Positions 7,196-15,171 of a stretch of DNA of 20,165 nucleotides are shown piece by piece. The position numbers and the translations under genes were made by a program. Each line of letters opens with the position of its first letter. The first letter of the stretch is position 1. The stretch spans positions 1 through 20,165 of the forward strand of contig JBKDNL010000098.1 in assembly GCA_046343415.1 (NCBI GenBank), written 5' to 3'. The notes below the pieces were generated by a model, which worked only from the letters and a program-made list of their open reading frames with translations, made no database searches and had not been told where the DNA came from. Origin of the DNA: JALHMQ01 sp020248785 (lineage in GTDB: Bacteria; Pseudomonadota; Gammaproteobacteria; Burkholderiales; Burkholderiaceae_F).

Positions 7196-9013
7196 TCAGC
7201 CCCGCGCGGCCTGTGCTATTTCCTCCAGCGCGGTCCAGCGCTCCAGCTTGGCGTGCAGCAGTTGCTCGAGCTCGGCACTGCGCGCGGCGTCGGCCGCCAT
7301 CTGCGTCGGCGCGGTGCCGTGGTATTCGGCGCCATGCATGCGCGCGATGAGCGCGGCCTGCTCGGCCTCGAGCGCCTCGATCTCGGCGGGCAGCGCGTCG
7401 AGCTCGCGCTGCTCCTTGAACGACAGCTTGACCGGGCGCGCGTCGCGCTTGCGCTGCACGGGGCCTTCGGCACTCGATGCACTCGGCGCGGGGGCGGGTG
7501 CCGCGGGGCGCCGCGCCAGCCAGTCGCTGTAGCCGCCCACGTACTCGCGCCACCGGCCGTCGCCCTCACTGGGCTCCAGCGCCAGCGTCTGCGTGGCGAT
7601 GGCATCGAGAAACGCGCGGTCGTGACTCACCAGCAGCAGCGTGCCGCTGTAGCCCTGCAAGGTGCCCTCGAGCAGGTCGAGCGTCTCGATGTCCAAATCA
7701 TTGGTCGGCTCATCGAGCACCAGCAAATTGGCCGGCTGCGCGAACAGGCGGGCCAGCAGCAGCCGGTTGCGCTCGCCACCTGACAGCGTCTTGACCGGCG
7801 CGCTGGCGCGCCGCGGCGGAAAGAGAAAGTCGCCGAGATAGCTCATCACGTGCTTGCGGCTCGTGCCGACCTCGATCCAGTCCGAGCCGGGGGCAATGGT
7901 CTCGGCCACGGTCTTCTCGGGATCGAGCTGCGCGCGCAACTGGTCGAAGTACGCCACGCCGAGGTTGGTGCCGCGCCGAATCGTGCCGGCGTCGGGCGCC
8001 AGGGTGCCCAGAATCAGCCTGAGCAGCGTGCTCTTGCCGGCACCATTGGGGCCCACGAGCGCCAGCCGGTCGCCGCGCATCAGTGTCAGCGACAGGTCGC
8101 GCACGACCACCTTGTCGCCGAAGGCCTTGCTCACGCCTTCAAGTTCGGCCACCAGTTTGCCGCTGCGCGCGCCCGCGTCGAGCGCCAGCCGCGCGCTGCC
8201 TTGCCGCTCGCGTCGGGCGTCGCGCTCGCGCCGCAGTTGCTGCAACCGTTCGACGCGGCCCGCATTGCGCGTGCGACGGGCCTCGATGCCGCGCCGGATC
8301 CACGCCTCTTCCTGCGCCCAGAACTTGTCGAACTTGCGGCGCGCGGTCGATTCGGCCGCCAGCTCCTGCTCGCGGCGTGCCTCGAACGCCGCGAAGTTGC
8401 CGGGGTAGCTGCGCAGCTGGCCGCGGTCGAGCTCGACGATGCGCGTGGCCACCCGGTCGAGAAAGCGGCGATCGTGCGTGATGACGATGGCCGCCTTGGC
8501 GCGCGTGACGAGTTCCTCGAGCTTCTCGATCACCGCGATGTCGAGATGATTGGTGGGCTCGTCGAGCAGCAGGAGATCCGGCTCCAGCGCAAAGGCCAGC
8601 GCCAGCGCGGCGCGCTTGCGCTGGCCGCCCGAGGCAGTAGCTGGCGCCGCACCGCCGTCGACCGCCAGCCGCTGAAGGTACTCCGCCAGGCGCGCCTCGA
8701 CCTGCCAGCGCTGGCGTTCGTCGGCGATCGAGGGAAGATGGCCGCGCAGCAGCAGGCTCTCGTGCAGTGTCACCGCGGCGGGCAGCACGGGCTCCTGCTC
8801 CACCAGAACGACGTTCAGCCCGTCGCGCCGCTTGATCTCGCCCCCGTCGAGCGCCGCGCGCCCGGTGATCACCTGCAGCAGCGAGCTCTTGCCGGTGCCG
8901 TTGCGGCCGATGAGCCCGATCCGCTCGCCCGGCAGCACCGTGAGCTGCGCAAGATCGAGCAGTGGCAGGTCGCCATAGGCGAGTTCGGCGTCGAGAACGG
9001 TGAGCAAGGCCAT
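7196..9013 (-). CDS. uup: ABC-F family ATPase Uup
   Basis: A 605-residue soluble protein with two ABC ATPase domains and no membrane segments. Domain 1 has Walker A GRNGTGKSS (36-44), signature ASGGQRKR (127-134) and Walker B LLLLDEPTNHLD (147-158). The linker at about 205-285 is charged and helical. Domain 2 has Walker A GPNGAGKST (321-329), signature LSGGERNR (410-417) and LLVLDEPTNDLDIETLDLLE (430-449), the last being a hallmark of Uup. A C-terminal coiled-coil region (KLSFKEQRELDALPAEIEAL) matches the Uup DNA-binding tail. ABC-F proteins act on the ribosome; Uup is also linked to transposon excision and branched DNA. It starts 6 bases after the EamA gene ends, so the two are almost certainly cotranscribed. 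Confidence 0.93.
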   Translation of the reverse strand: MALLTVLDAELAYGDLPLLDLAQLTVLPGERIGLIGRNGTGKSSLLQVITGRAALDGGEIKRRDGLNVVLVEQEPVLPAAVTLHESLLLRGHLPSIADERQRWQVEARLAEYLQRLAVDGGAAPATASGGQRKRAALALAFALEPDLLLLDEPTNHLDIAVIEKLEELVTRAKAAIVITHDRRFLDRVATRIVELDRGQLRSYPGNFAAFEARREQELAAESTARRKFDKFWAQEEAWIRRGIEARRTRNAGRVERLQQLRRERDARRERQGSARLALDAGARSGKLVAELEGVSKAFGDKVVVRDLSLTLMRGDRLALVGPNGAGKSTLLRLILGTLAPDAGTIRRGTNLGVAYFDQLRAQLDPEKTVAETIAPGSDWIEVGTSRKHVMSYLGDFLFPPRRASAPVKTLSGGERNRLLLARLFAQPANLLVLDEPTNDLDIETLDLLEGTLQGYSGTLLLVSHDRAFLDAIATQTLALEPSEGDGRWREYVGGYSDWLARRPAAPAPAPSASSAEGPVQRKRDARPVKLSFKEQRELDALPAEIEALEAEQAALIARMHGAEYHGTAPTQMAADAARSAELEQLLHAKLERWTALEEIAQAARG

Positions 9014-9019
9014 GGGGCA

Positions 9020-9928
9020 TCAGGTCCGGGAGGCCGGCGCGGTCGCAATGAGCACGACGCCGGCGGTGGCAAGCAGCAAGGCAGTGGCGTGCAGCAGGGT
9101 GAACTGCTCGCCGAGCAGCAGCACGCCCACCAGTGTGGCGCTGATCGGCAGCGCCACCGTGAAGACGCCGGCCTCGTTGGCCTTGACGTGCTTCATCCCG
9201 GCCATCCACAGCCACACGGCAAAGAGGCTCGCGGCCAGCGCGTAGAACACGAGCAGCAGCCACAGCGCGGGCCTGACCGCCGACAGTTCAAGCGTCGACA
9301 GTTGCCACAGTCCGAGCGGTGTCATCAACGCCAGGCCCCAGAGATTGATGAGTGCCGACACGCGCAGCGGGGCGCGCCCCGCGGCCAACCGCTTGGCCAG
9401 GATCACGTAGATCGCCTCACACGCGACTGCGCCCAGCATCAGGAGGTTGCCGACGAGATTGGTGCGCAGGCTCGTATCGGCCTCGCCGCGCGCAAACTGA
9501 AGCAGCGCGATCCCCCCGACGGCAAGCACGACGGCGAGGAGCGCGCGGGCACCCAGCCACTCTCGCAGCAGCAGCCACGACAGCAGCGCAACCACGGCGG
9601 GCAGCGTGGCGAGGATCACGCCCGCAGCCGTGGCGGTGGTCAGCGCGATGCCACTGAGCATGCAGATCGAGAACAGAAAATTACCGAAGAACGACATCGT
9701 GAAGAGCTGCCATTGCTCCTGCCGCGTCAGCGGCGGCTCGCCGGCGGCGCGTGCAGTCCAGGGCAGCATCGCCACTGCCGCGATGCCAAAACGCAGAAAA
9801 GCGAGCGCAAAAACCGGCAAGACGGCCACCAGCGGCTTGGATAGCGCGACATAGCTGCCCACCAGCGCCATCGAGGCGGCCAGCAGCAGATACGCCTGGA
9901 AGCGGCGCGAGTAGGCTGATGTGGGCAA
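9020..9928 (-). CDS. EamA/DMT family permease
   Basis: A membrane protein with about ten hydrophobic segments in two repeated halves, as in the EamA (drug/metabolite transporter) family; each half ends with the usual pattern (VVLAVGGIALLQF in the first, ALLLATAGVVLIATAP in the second). The open frame reaches back to a TTG at 10075 (351 residues), but its first 50 residues are Arg/Ala-rich with no match to the family. The TTG at 9928 gives about 302 residues, the normal length, beginning just before TM1 (FQAYLLLAASMALVGSY). No ribosome binding site settles the start; 9952 (TTG) and 9871 (ATG) are alternatives. Substrate unknown; the family moves amino acids, metabolites or sugars across the inner membrane. 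It lies directly upstream of uup. Confidence 0.8.
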   Translation of the reverse strand: MPTSAYSRRFQAYLLLAASMALVGSYVALSKPLVAVLPVFALAFLRFGIAAVAMLPWTARAAGEPPLTRQEQWQLFTMSFFGNFLFSICMLSGIALTTATAAGVILATLPAVVALLSWLLLREWLGARALLAVVLAVGGIALLQFARGEADTSLRTNLVGNLLMLGAVACEAIYVILAKRLAAGRAPLRVSALINLWGLALMTPLGLWQLSTLELSAVRPALWLLLVFYALAASLFAVWLWMAGMKHVKANEAGVFTVALPISATLVGVLLLGEQFTLLHATALLLATAGVVLIATAPASRT

Positions 9929-10137
9929 CGGGAACCGGCGGCAGGAGGTCAATGCAAGGGGCGCGGCGGGCGGACAGGCAAGCGCGCAGCGCGCGATTCT
10001 CGCAGCCTGGGTGGCACGCGCCGCCGGCACCGTCAGCCGCCCGCTTATGCGGTGCACAACGACAGAAATAACCAATGCAGCTAAGCGCGCGTGCCGACGG
10101 TCCCTAGCATGCGAGCTCCGTTGCAGGAGGTTGTCGC

Positions 10138-10479
10138 ATGCTCTTCACTCGCCTTTTTGCCGCCGCCGCGCTGAGCCTCGGTGCGATGGGCGTCGCTGCC
10201 GCCCAGAGCCCCGCGGAAGCGCAAGCCGAGCACGCGCTGAGCGCGCTGTCCGCGTACTACCAGCAGATCTGGGCCAGCCTTGATCCGACCGAGCGCCGGG
10301 CCTTTTCCGCGCAGGAGCGCGCATGGCTGAACCGGCAGCGCTGGGACGAGCAACATCAATGTCTCGCACAGGCCAGCGGCGGCGACGCCCAGGCCCGCTC
10401 GGCCGAATGTCAGGCGCGGATTCTCGAGCGCCGCTTGCAGGCCTTGCGCTCGCCCATGGCACACGCCGCCCGCTCGTAG
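10138..10479 (+). CDS. Exported LprI-like (DUF1311) small protein
   Basis: A 113-residue protein with a clear Sec signal peptide (MLFTRLFAAAALSLGAMGVAAAQS, cleavage likely after about residue 22). The mature part has the LprI-type pattern: an aromatic helix YYQQIWASLDP, then AQERAWLNRQRWDEQHQC, then SAECQARILERRLQAL, with two cysteines able to form one disulfide. LprI domains occur in lysozyme inhibitors and many uncharacterised periplasmic proteins; the function here is not known. A strong ribosome binding site AGGAGG lies seven bases before the ATG. It stands alone, divergent from the EamA gene. Directly past the stop, CCGGC-GGC-GCCGG (10482-10494) can form a small hairpin without a U-tract. 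Confidence 0.8.
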   Translation: MLFTRLFAAAALSLGAMGVAAAQSPAEAQAEHALSALSAYYQQIWASLDPTERRAFSAQERAWLNRQRWDEQHQCLAQASGGDAQARSAECQARILERRLQALRSPMAHAARS

Positions 10480-10869
10480 GACCGGCGGCGCCGGCTGCGC
10501 AATGGGCCCGAGCGTCCGCTGACCTGACAGGCGGTGTGTTGTGTCGCCGCATCATTAGGGTCCACACCGAGAGCCCCAGGACTTCACCGCTCTCGCGGCG
10601 TTGCCTGAAAAACAACAACCGCGCAGTCCTCGAAAGGGGACCTGCGGGCCCGCGTTGTTTTCCTCTTGGGCAACGCAACCGCCGTCCGCGATCGCGCGAT
10701 GACTTGAAAAGTCGCAAGCCGCGGATTCACGGTCGTGATGTTCCTTGCTCGCAACGTTGCTGTCCGGCTGGTACTGACGCCGTAGGTGGGTCAGTGAGTC
10801 ACGGGGAGCGGCCTTCCGACGACATGCTCGCGGTTCGACAGCTGCGGGGGCAACGACAAGAACAGCACC
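10480..10869. other. Non-coding stretch with a nested fold-back (candidate structured RNA)
   Basis: No convincing gene is present in these 390 bases; the only long plus-strand frame across it is out of phase with any family and merely joins the middle of the XRE gene. The stretch holds the nested inverted repeats listed separately at 10599-10675, a CGCGATCGCG palindrome at 10687-10696 and a GACTT-GAA-AAGTC hairpin just after it. It is somewhat less GC-rich than its surroundings around 10606-10616 and 10654-10668, unlike the coding DNA on both sides. Confidence 0.5.
10599..10675. repeat. Nested inverted repeats, possible small RNA or leader
   Basis: Outer arms CGTTGCC (10599-10605) and GGCAACG (10669-10675) pair perfectly. 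Inside them AAAACAAC (10609-10616) and GTTGTTTT (10654-10661) pair perfectly, and within that GCAG-TCC and GGA-CCTGC (about 10623-10644) close a loop with one bulged base. Outside, GCGG and CCGC can extend the stem after a bulge. The total is a long bulged hairpin typical of a structured RNA or a mobile-type element end. It does not match the attC pattern, because GTT is at the left and AAC at the right. No RNA family was recognised. Confidence 0.5.
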
Positions 10870-11559
10870 ATGAGACGGCAAGACCTGCGTCGCGCAGCAA
10901 CACCGCGCAGCCTGCCACCCGAAGAAATTGCGCAGCTGGGCGAGCGTATCCAGAACCGACGCGCCGGGCTCGGCATCACGCTGGAGGTCATGGCCCAGCG
11001 CACCGGCTTTTCAAGGGCTACCTGTCGCGCATCGAGAACGGCAAGAAGACGCCGTCGCTGTCCACTCTCGGCCGCATTGCCCTCGCGCTCGCCACGGACG
11101 TGCACACGCTGCTTGTGGAGCCGCCACAGCACGAGGGCGAGCCGTTCTTTCGCGTGTTGCGCAAGGAAGATCGCCGTCGCGTGGAGCGCGCCGAATCGGC
11201 CTTCGGCTATCACTACCAAGCGCTCGGCCTCACCGGTGCGGGCGCCCGCATGGCGCCGTTCATCGCGCAGCTGCCGCGCGAGATTGATCGGCACGTGTTC
11301 TTCGAGCACGACGGCGAGGAGATCGTGTACCTGCTCTCCGGGCGGGGTGGAGTGGCAGATCGGCCATGAACGCCATGTGCTCGATGCGGGCGGTGCCCTG
11401 AGCCCGGACTCGTGCCTGCCGCATCGAGCGCGCGCGCTCGATGACGGGGCCATTGCACTCATCGTCCTGCTGCCGCGACGCGAAATGCTGTCGGCAGGGT
11501 CGGCGGCGCCCGCCTCCAAGCAGGCGAGCCGTCCCGACGGCGATGGCGCCGCAGCCTAG
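10870..11559 (+). pseudogene. XRE-cupin transcriptional regulator, two frameshifts
   Basis: The gene reads as a regulator with an N-terminal helix-turn-helix and a C-terminal cupin sensor, but in three pieces. Piece 1 (from ATG 10870) gives ERIQNRRAGLGITLEVMAQRTGFS. The next frame gives KGYLSRIENGKKTPSLSTLGRIALAL and on to EHDGEEIVYLLSGR, which is the recognition helix and the start of the cupin. The first frame then resumes with VEWQIGHERHVLDAG and ends at 11559. The breaks fall near 11008-11016 (one base missing in TTTTCAAGGG) and near 11344-11347 (one extra G in a G run). Restored, it would be about 229 residues. Regulators of this kind control amine, amino acid or stress genes; the target is unknown. 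No clear ribosome binding site precedes the ATG. Real decay or base-calling error are both possible. Confidence 0.8.
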
Positions 11560-11570
11560 CCCTGGGCTAG
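11556..11570. terminator. Convergent palindrome holding both stop codons
   Basis: CTAGCCC-T-GGGCTAG is a perfect 7-base inverted repeat lying between the convergent XRE and DUF423 genes. The TAG stop of each gene is part of its own arm. It could serve both directions as a small hairpin, but neither side has a U-tract, so terminator function is only suggested. Confidence 0.35.
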
Positions 11571-11950
11571 CGCTCTGGCCGCACGCCGCCCCAGGCGGCC
11601 AGTGCGAGCGCAATCCAGCCGGCAATGAACAACACGCCGCCCAAGGGCGTGATAACGCCTAGGCTGCGCATGCCACTGAGCGCCAGCGCGTACAGGCTGC
11701 CAGAAAACAGCAGGGTCCCCAGCACGAAGCACCAGCCGGCCACGGCGGCCGCACGACCGGGCCAGCGCGAACAAGCCCAGCCCACCGCCAGTAGCGCCAA
11801 CGCATGCAGGGCCTGGTAGCGCGCGCCGGTGTCGAACACAGCCAGCAGATCGGGCGCCAGACGCGCCTTGAGCGCGTGGGCAGCAAAGGCCCCGGCGGCA
11901 ACGCCAATCGCACCACTCAGGGCGCCGAGCGAGAAAAACAGGCGATCCAT
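11567..11950 (-). CDS. DUF423 family small membrane protein
   Basis: A 127-residue protein with four hydrophobic helices, matching the DUF423 (YgdD-type) family: MDRLFFSLGALSGAIGVAAG then AFAAHALKARL, TGARYQALHALALL and SGSLYALALSG followed by ITPLGGVLFIAGW. The AAHALK and YQALHALAL blocks are the family's most recognisable parts. The open frame extends to 12172 but the upstream 74 residues overlap the divergent DUF3144 gene and show no family match, so the start at 11950 is chosen although no strong ribosome binding site is visible. The function is unknown; it sits in the inner membrane. It is convergent with the XRE gene, 7 bases apart. Confidence 0.87.
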   Translation of the reverse strand: MDRLFFSLGALSGAIGVAAGAFAAHALKARLAPDLLAVFDTGARYQALHALALLAVGWACSRWPGRAAAVAGWCFVLGTLLFSGSLYALALSGMRSLGVITPLGGVLFIAGWIALALAAWGGVRPER

Positions 11951-12038
11951 GCCGCGATGATGCACCGCCGCCGCGCGCGCCGGTCGGCGCAGGCAAGATA
12001 GCGGCCGCCACGCAACTTTGGTCCAACCTGCGATCACG

Positions 12039-12338
12039 ATGAACCAGACCCCGACCCGCCACAACATCCCGCCCGAGTTTCTCGATGCCGCCGACCAGTT
12101 CGTGCAACTCGCGAACAAGCTGAACGACCAGTACCCGCGCGATTGGGTGCGGTCGGCGATGATGTACGCCACGGCGCGTTACAACGCCTTCACTTGGGTA
12201 ACGCGCGACAAGCAGCTCGAGCAGACGCTCGATGCCGCGGCGGCCTACTTTGCCAGCGAGTACGACAAGATGCTGCGCGACAACGTCGATGAGATCACGC
12301 CCGTGTACCAGCAGGGCGGCCGGGCCAAACCGAACTGA
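12039..12338 (+). CDS. DUF3144 family protein
   Basis: A 99-residue soluble protein with the DUF3144 pattern: FLDAADQFVQLANKLNDQYP at the start, then SAMMYATARYNAFTW in the centre and a helical acidic tail (YFASEYDKMLRDNVDEI). A TTG at 12018 would add seven residues, but the ATG at 12039 begins closer to the family's N-terminus. The family has no known role and is common in Proteobacteria. It is divergent from the DUF423 gene with 88 bases between them. Confidence 0.85.
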   Translation: MNQTPTRHNIPPEFLDAADQFVQLANKLNDQYPRDWVRSAMMYATARYNAFTWVTRDKQLEQTLDAAAAYFASEYDKMLRDNVDEITPVYQQGGRAKPN

Positions 12339-12891
12339 ACGCGGCCTGCGGTCGCGACGCGCCGGCCCGGCGCTGCTGCCCGTCTCGTCGGCGGCTGCCG
12401 ACCAATCGATTCGGCACAAGCGCGGCCGGTGACGAAATTGAGACAGAGCAGCCGGGTCTAGCCCGAGGTACGTGCGCTTGCGTTGATGCGAGACCGGTCT
12501 GGGATGCGCGGCATGGCCGCCATCGACCGCACCGGCGTTGAGCCATGCTCAGGCACTCCCAGCCGGCTCCACGGCGCGCGTTGCCGCACTGCTTGCTGCG
12601 TTCGGTTGTGTTGTCGCCGGCAGAGCGCGGGCGTCACCAGCGCTTCCGCCGCGGCGGAAGCGCAACCCGCAGCCGCCGTGCGCAGTCACTGTCGGCGGGG
12701 CATGAGCAGCGGCACAGCCTCGCGCCGGGGCCCTTTGCCGGGGCGAGCATCCGGGGCGCAAGCGCGCGCACGGTGACGCCAATCACACAGCGTGGGCGCC
12801 GCGGCCTCGCGCTTGATTCCGGGCAATCACCGCGGCGGCCCGCGGGCCTCCGATGGGGTCTCGTTGATCAGCACTCGATTGCGGGGAAACG
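12339..12891. other. Long non-coding stretch before the Mo oxidoreductase operon
   Basis: In 553 bases I see no gene with family support. It contains a hairpin-forming GCGCCGG-C-CCGGCGC at 12360-12374 just past the DUF3144 stop, a perfect 24-base palindrome at 12640-12663, and a short frame (TTG 12538 to TGA 12705) with a signal-peptide-like run VAALLAAFGCVVAG but no recognisable mature part. The promoter of the downstream operon must lie here; I cannot point to reliable -35/-10 boxes. GGGGA lies five bases before the ATG at 12892. Confidence 0.5.
12640..12663. repeat. Perfect 24-base palindrome
   Basis: The half-site GCGCTTCCGCCG is followed at once by its exact reverse complement, with no spacer. 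It lies about 230 bases upstream of the Mo oxidoreductase start. It could be a dimeric regulator site or a cruciform-forming hairpin. No U-tract follows on either side. Confidence 0.6.
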
Positions 12892-15171
12892 ATGGACGCC
12901 GCAGAGGCGAGCGCGGGCACAGTACCGGTGTCGCGCCGCCAGTTCCTGCAGATCGCCGCCGCGACATTTGGTGCGGCGGGCGCAGGATGCAGCACCAGGA
13001 CGACGCCGACCGAGACCGGGCTGCGCACGGTCAACACGACCTGTGACGTGTGCTTCTGGAAGTGCGGCGTGGTCGCCACGGTGCGCGACGGCAAGCTGTG
13101 GAAGCTCGAAGGCAATCCGCTCGATCCGCTGTCGCGTGGTCGGCTGTGCCCGCGCGGCACGGCGGGCATCGGCATGCTCGAAGACCCGCATCGGCTGCGC
13201 ACACCGCTCATCCGCACCGGCAAGCGCGGCGCAGAGCAGTTCAAGGCCGTCAGCTGGGACGAGGCGCTCGATCACATCGCCGAGAAGCTGAAGAAGCTGG
13301 CGGCCGAGCACGGGACCGAGACGATCGCGTTCTTCAAGCACGGGATCGGCGCGTACTACGTCGAGCACGCCTTCAAGGCCTTCGGCACACCCAACGTGGC
13401 CGCGCCGAGCTTCGCGCAGTGCCGCGGCCCGCGCGACGTGGGCTTCAACCTCACCTTCGGCACCAATCCGGGCACGCCCGAGAACACCGATATTGCCCGC
13501 GCCAAGACCTTGGTGCTTATCGGCACGCATCTGGGCGAGAACATGCACAACTCGCAGGTGCAGGAGTTCGCGGACTTCTTGCGCGCCGGCGGCACGCTGA
13601 TCGTCGCCGACCCACGTTTTTCGGTCGCGGCGAGCAAGGCGCGCTTTTATCTGCCGGTCAAGCCGGGCACGGACATCGCGCTGCTGCTCGCGTGGATGAA
13701 CGTGATCGTGCGCGAAGGGCTGCATGACCGCGAGTACGTGGGCGAGCACGGCCACGGCTTCGACAAGTTCGCGGCGGCGATTGCCGACAAGACGCCCGAG
13801 CAGGCCGCGCCGGAGACCGACATCGAGGCACGCCTGATCCGCGAGACCGCGCGCGCGATGGCGATGACGCGGCCGGCCACACTGATTCATCCGGGTCGCC
13901 GCAGCACCTGGCATGGCGATGATGCGCAGCGCGGCCGCGACGTGGCGCTGCTGAATGCGCTGATGGGCAACTGGGGGCGCGAAGGCGGCTTCTACATGCC
14001 GAGCTGCATCGGGCTGGAGGACTACCCGGGCACGCCCAAGTATCCGAAGTCGGCGCGCGGCAAGGCCGACAACAAGAACGAAGCGGGCAACAAGCGCTGG
14101 CCCTTCGCCGATCAGACTGTCTCCACCGGACTGCGCGAAGCCACCGTCACCGGCGTGCCCTATCCGATCAAGGCGTGGGTGGTCGATGCCACCAACCTGC
14201 TGCAGGCGATTGCGGGCCGCGCGCGCACGCTCGAGGCGATCAACACACTCGACTTCCTGCTGGTGATCGACACCGTGCCGAGCGAGATCGCCGGCTACGC
14301 CGACGTGGTGCTGCCCGAGGCCATGTACCTGGAGCGGCACGACACGCTCAACGACGATTGCCTGCGCATGAGCTTCCTGGCGCTGCGCCAGCCGGTGCTC
14401 GACCCACCGCATGAGCAGAAGCCAGGCTGGTGGATCGGCAAGGAACTGGGCCGGCGCCTGGGGCTGGAGGCGTTCTTCCCCTGGAACGACTTGGAGGAGT
14501 GCCTGAAGGTCCGCGTCACCAACGGCGGCTTCGACTGGATGGAGCTGAAGACCAAGGGCATTTTGATCGGCCCGCAGGCGCCACTGTATGTCGACCAGGG
14601 TGCCGAGGTCAGCTACGACACGCCAAGCGGCAAGGTGGAGTTCTGGTCGCAGCAGCTCGCCGACAAGGGCTTTGATCCGGTGCCGCGCTACACGCCACCG
14701 GCGGCTGGCCCGGAGGGCGCGTACCGCCTGATCACCGGCCGTGCGCCGATGCATACCTTCAGCCGCACCGTGGGCAATCCGCGCCTGGCGCAACTGATGC
14801 CAGAGAACACCATGTGGGTCAACGCTGGCGAGGCGCGCAGGCTTGGTGTGGCCAACGGCCAGCGCGTGCGCCTGCGCAACCAGGACGGCGTGGTCAGCGA
14901 CCCCGTGGCGGTGCAGGTGACCGAGCGCATCCGGCCCGAGTGCGTCTACATGGTCCACCGCTTCGGCAGCGAGTCGCGCGCATGGAAAGGCGCCTATCGC
15001 AAGGGGGCCAGTACCGCCCAGCTCACCACGCGCGTGAAGGTCGATCCGCTGATGGGCAGCACCAGCATCCACGGCAACTTCGTCACGCTGCTGCCGGCGA
15101 TGGGCGGCACCGGCGCGGGGCTGCCGCAACAGGCGGCGGGGCAGCGGAGCACTGAAAGGGCCAGGGGATGA
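12892..15171 (+). CDS. Tat-exported molybdopterin oxidoreductase, PsrA/PhsA-like catalytic subunit
   Basis: A 759-residue enzyme of the DMSO reductase superfamily, matching polysulfide/thiosulfate reductase catalytic subunits in length (about 760). A twin-arginine signal SRRQFLQIAAATFGAAGAG (14-32) sends it out folded. The N-terminal 4Fe-4S site is C51, C54, C58 and C86 (TCDVCFWKCG then GRLCPRG). Cys177 in SFAQCRGPRD is in place to ligate Mo. The C-terminal domain has YRLITGRAPMHTFSRT and the NG-rich pterin-binding barrel. The expected reaction is reduction of polysulfide or thiosulfate to sulfide with quinol electrons; the exact substrate is not readable, and tetrathionate or reverse-acting sulfur oxidation cannot be excluded. 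Its stop overlaps the next gene's start (ATGA). It heads the sulfur operon. Confidence 0.88.
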   Translation: MDAAEASAGTVPVSRRQFLQIAAATFGAAGAGCSTRTTPTETGLRTVNTTCDVCFWKCGVVATVRDGKLWKLEGNPLDPLSRGRLCPRGTAGIGMLEDPHRLRTPLIRTGKRGAEQFKAVSWDEALDHIAEKLKKLAAEHGTETIAFFKHGIGAYYVEHAFKAFGTPNVAAPSFAQCRGPRDVGFNLTFGTNPGTPENTDIARAKTLVLIGTHLGENMHNSQVQEFADFLRAGGTLIVADPRFSVAASKARFYLPVKPGTDIALLLAWMNVIVREGLHDREYVGEHGHGFDKFAAAIADKTPEQAAPETDIEARLIRETARAMAMTRPATLIHPGRRSTWHGDDAQRGRDVALLNALMGNWGREGGFYMPSCIGLEDYPGTPKYPKSARGKADNKNEAGNKRWPFADQTVSTGLREATVTGVPYPIKAWVVDATNLLQAIAGRARTLEAINTLDFLLVIDTVPSEIAGYADVVLPEAMYLERHDTLNDDCLRMSFLALRQPVLDPPHEQKPGWWIGKELGRRLGLEAFFPWNDLEECLKVRVTNGGFDWMELKTKGILIGPQAPLYVDQGAEVSYDTPSGKVEFWSQQLADKGFDPVPRYTPPAAGPEGAYRLITGRAPMHTFSRTVGNPRLAQLMPENTMWVNAGEARRLGVANGQRVRLRNQDGVVSDPVAVQVTERIRPECVYMVHRFGSESRAWKGAYRKGASTAQLTTRVKVDPLMGSTSIHGNFVTLLPAMGGTGAGLPQQAAGQRSTERARG

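Noticed and set aside
7850..9844. Long plus-strand open frame of 664 codons opposite uup and the EamA gene
   Set aside because: It is antisense to two clear family proteins, is rich in Arg/Gln/His as expected of a GC-rich shadow, and has no domain.
10599..10675. Integron attC site
   Set aside because: The ends are GTT on the left and AAC on the right, the opposite of the attC rule on either strand, and there is no integrase or cassette.
10323..11369. 348-codon plus-strand frame across the LprI gene, the gap and the XRE gene
   Set aside because: Only its end matches a protein family, and this is the middle third of the frameshifted XRE-cupin gene.
12868..15129. 753-codon minus-strand frame opposite the Mo oxidoreductase
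   Set aside because: The plus strand encodes a complete molybdopterin enzyme with all motifs; the minus frame has none.
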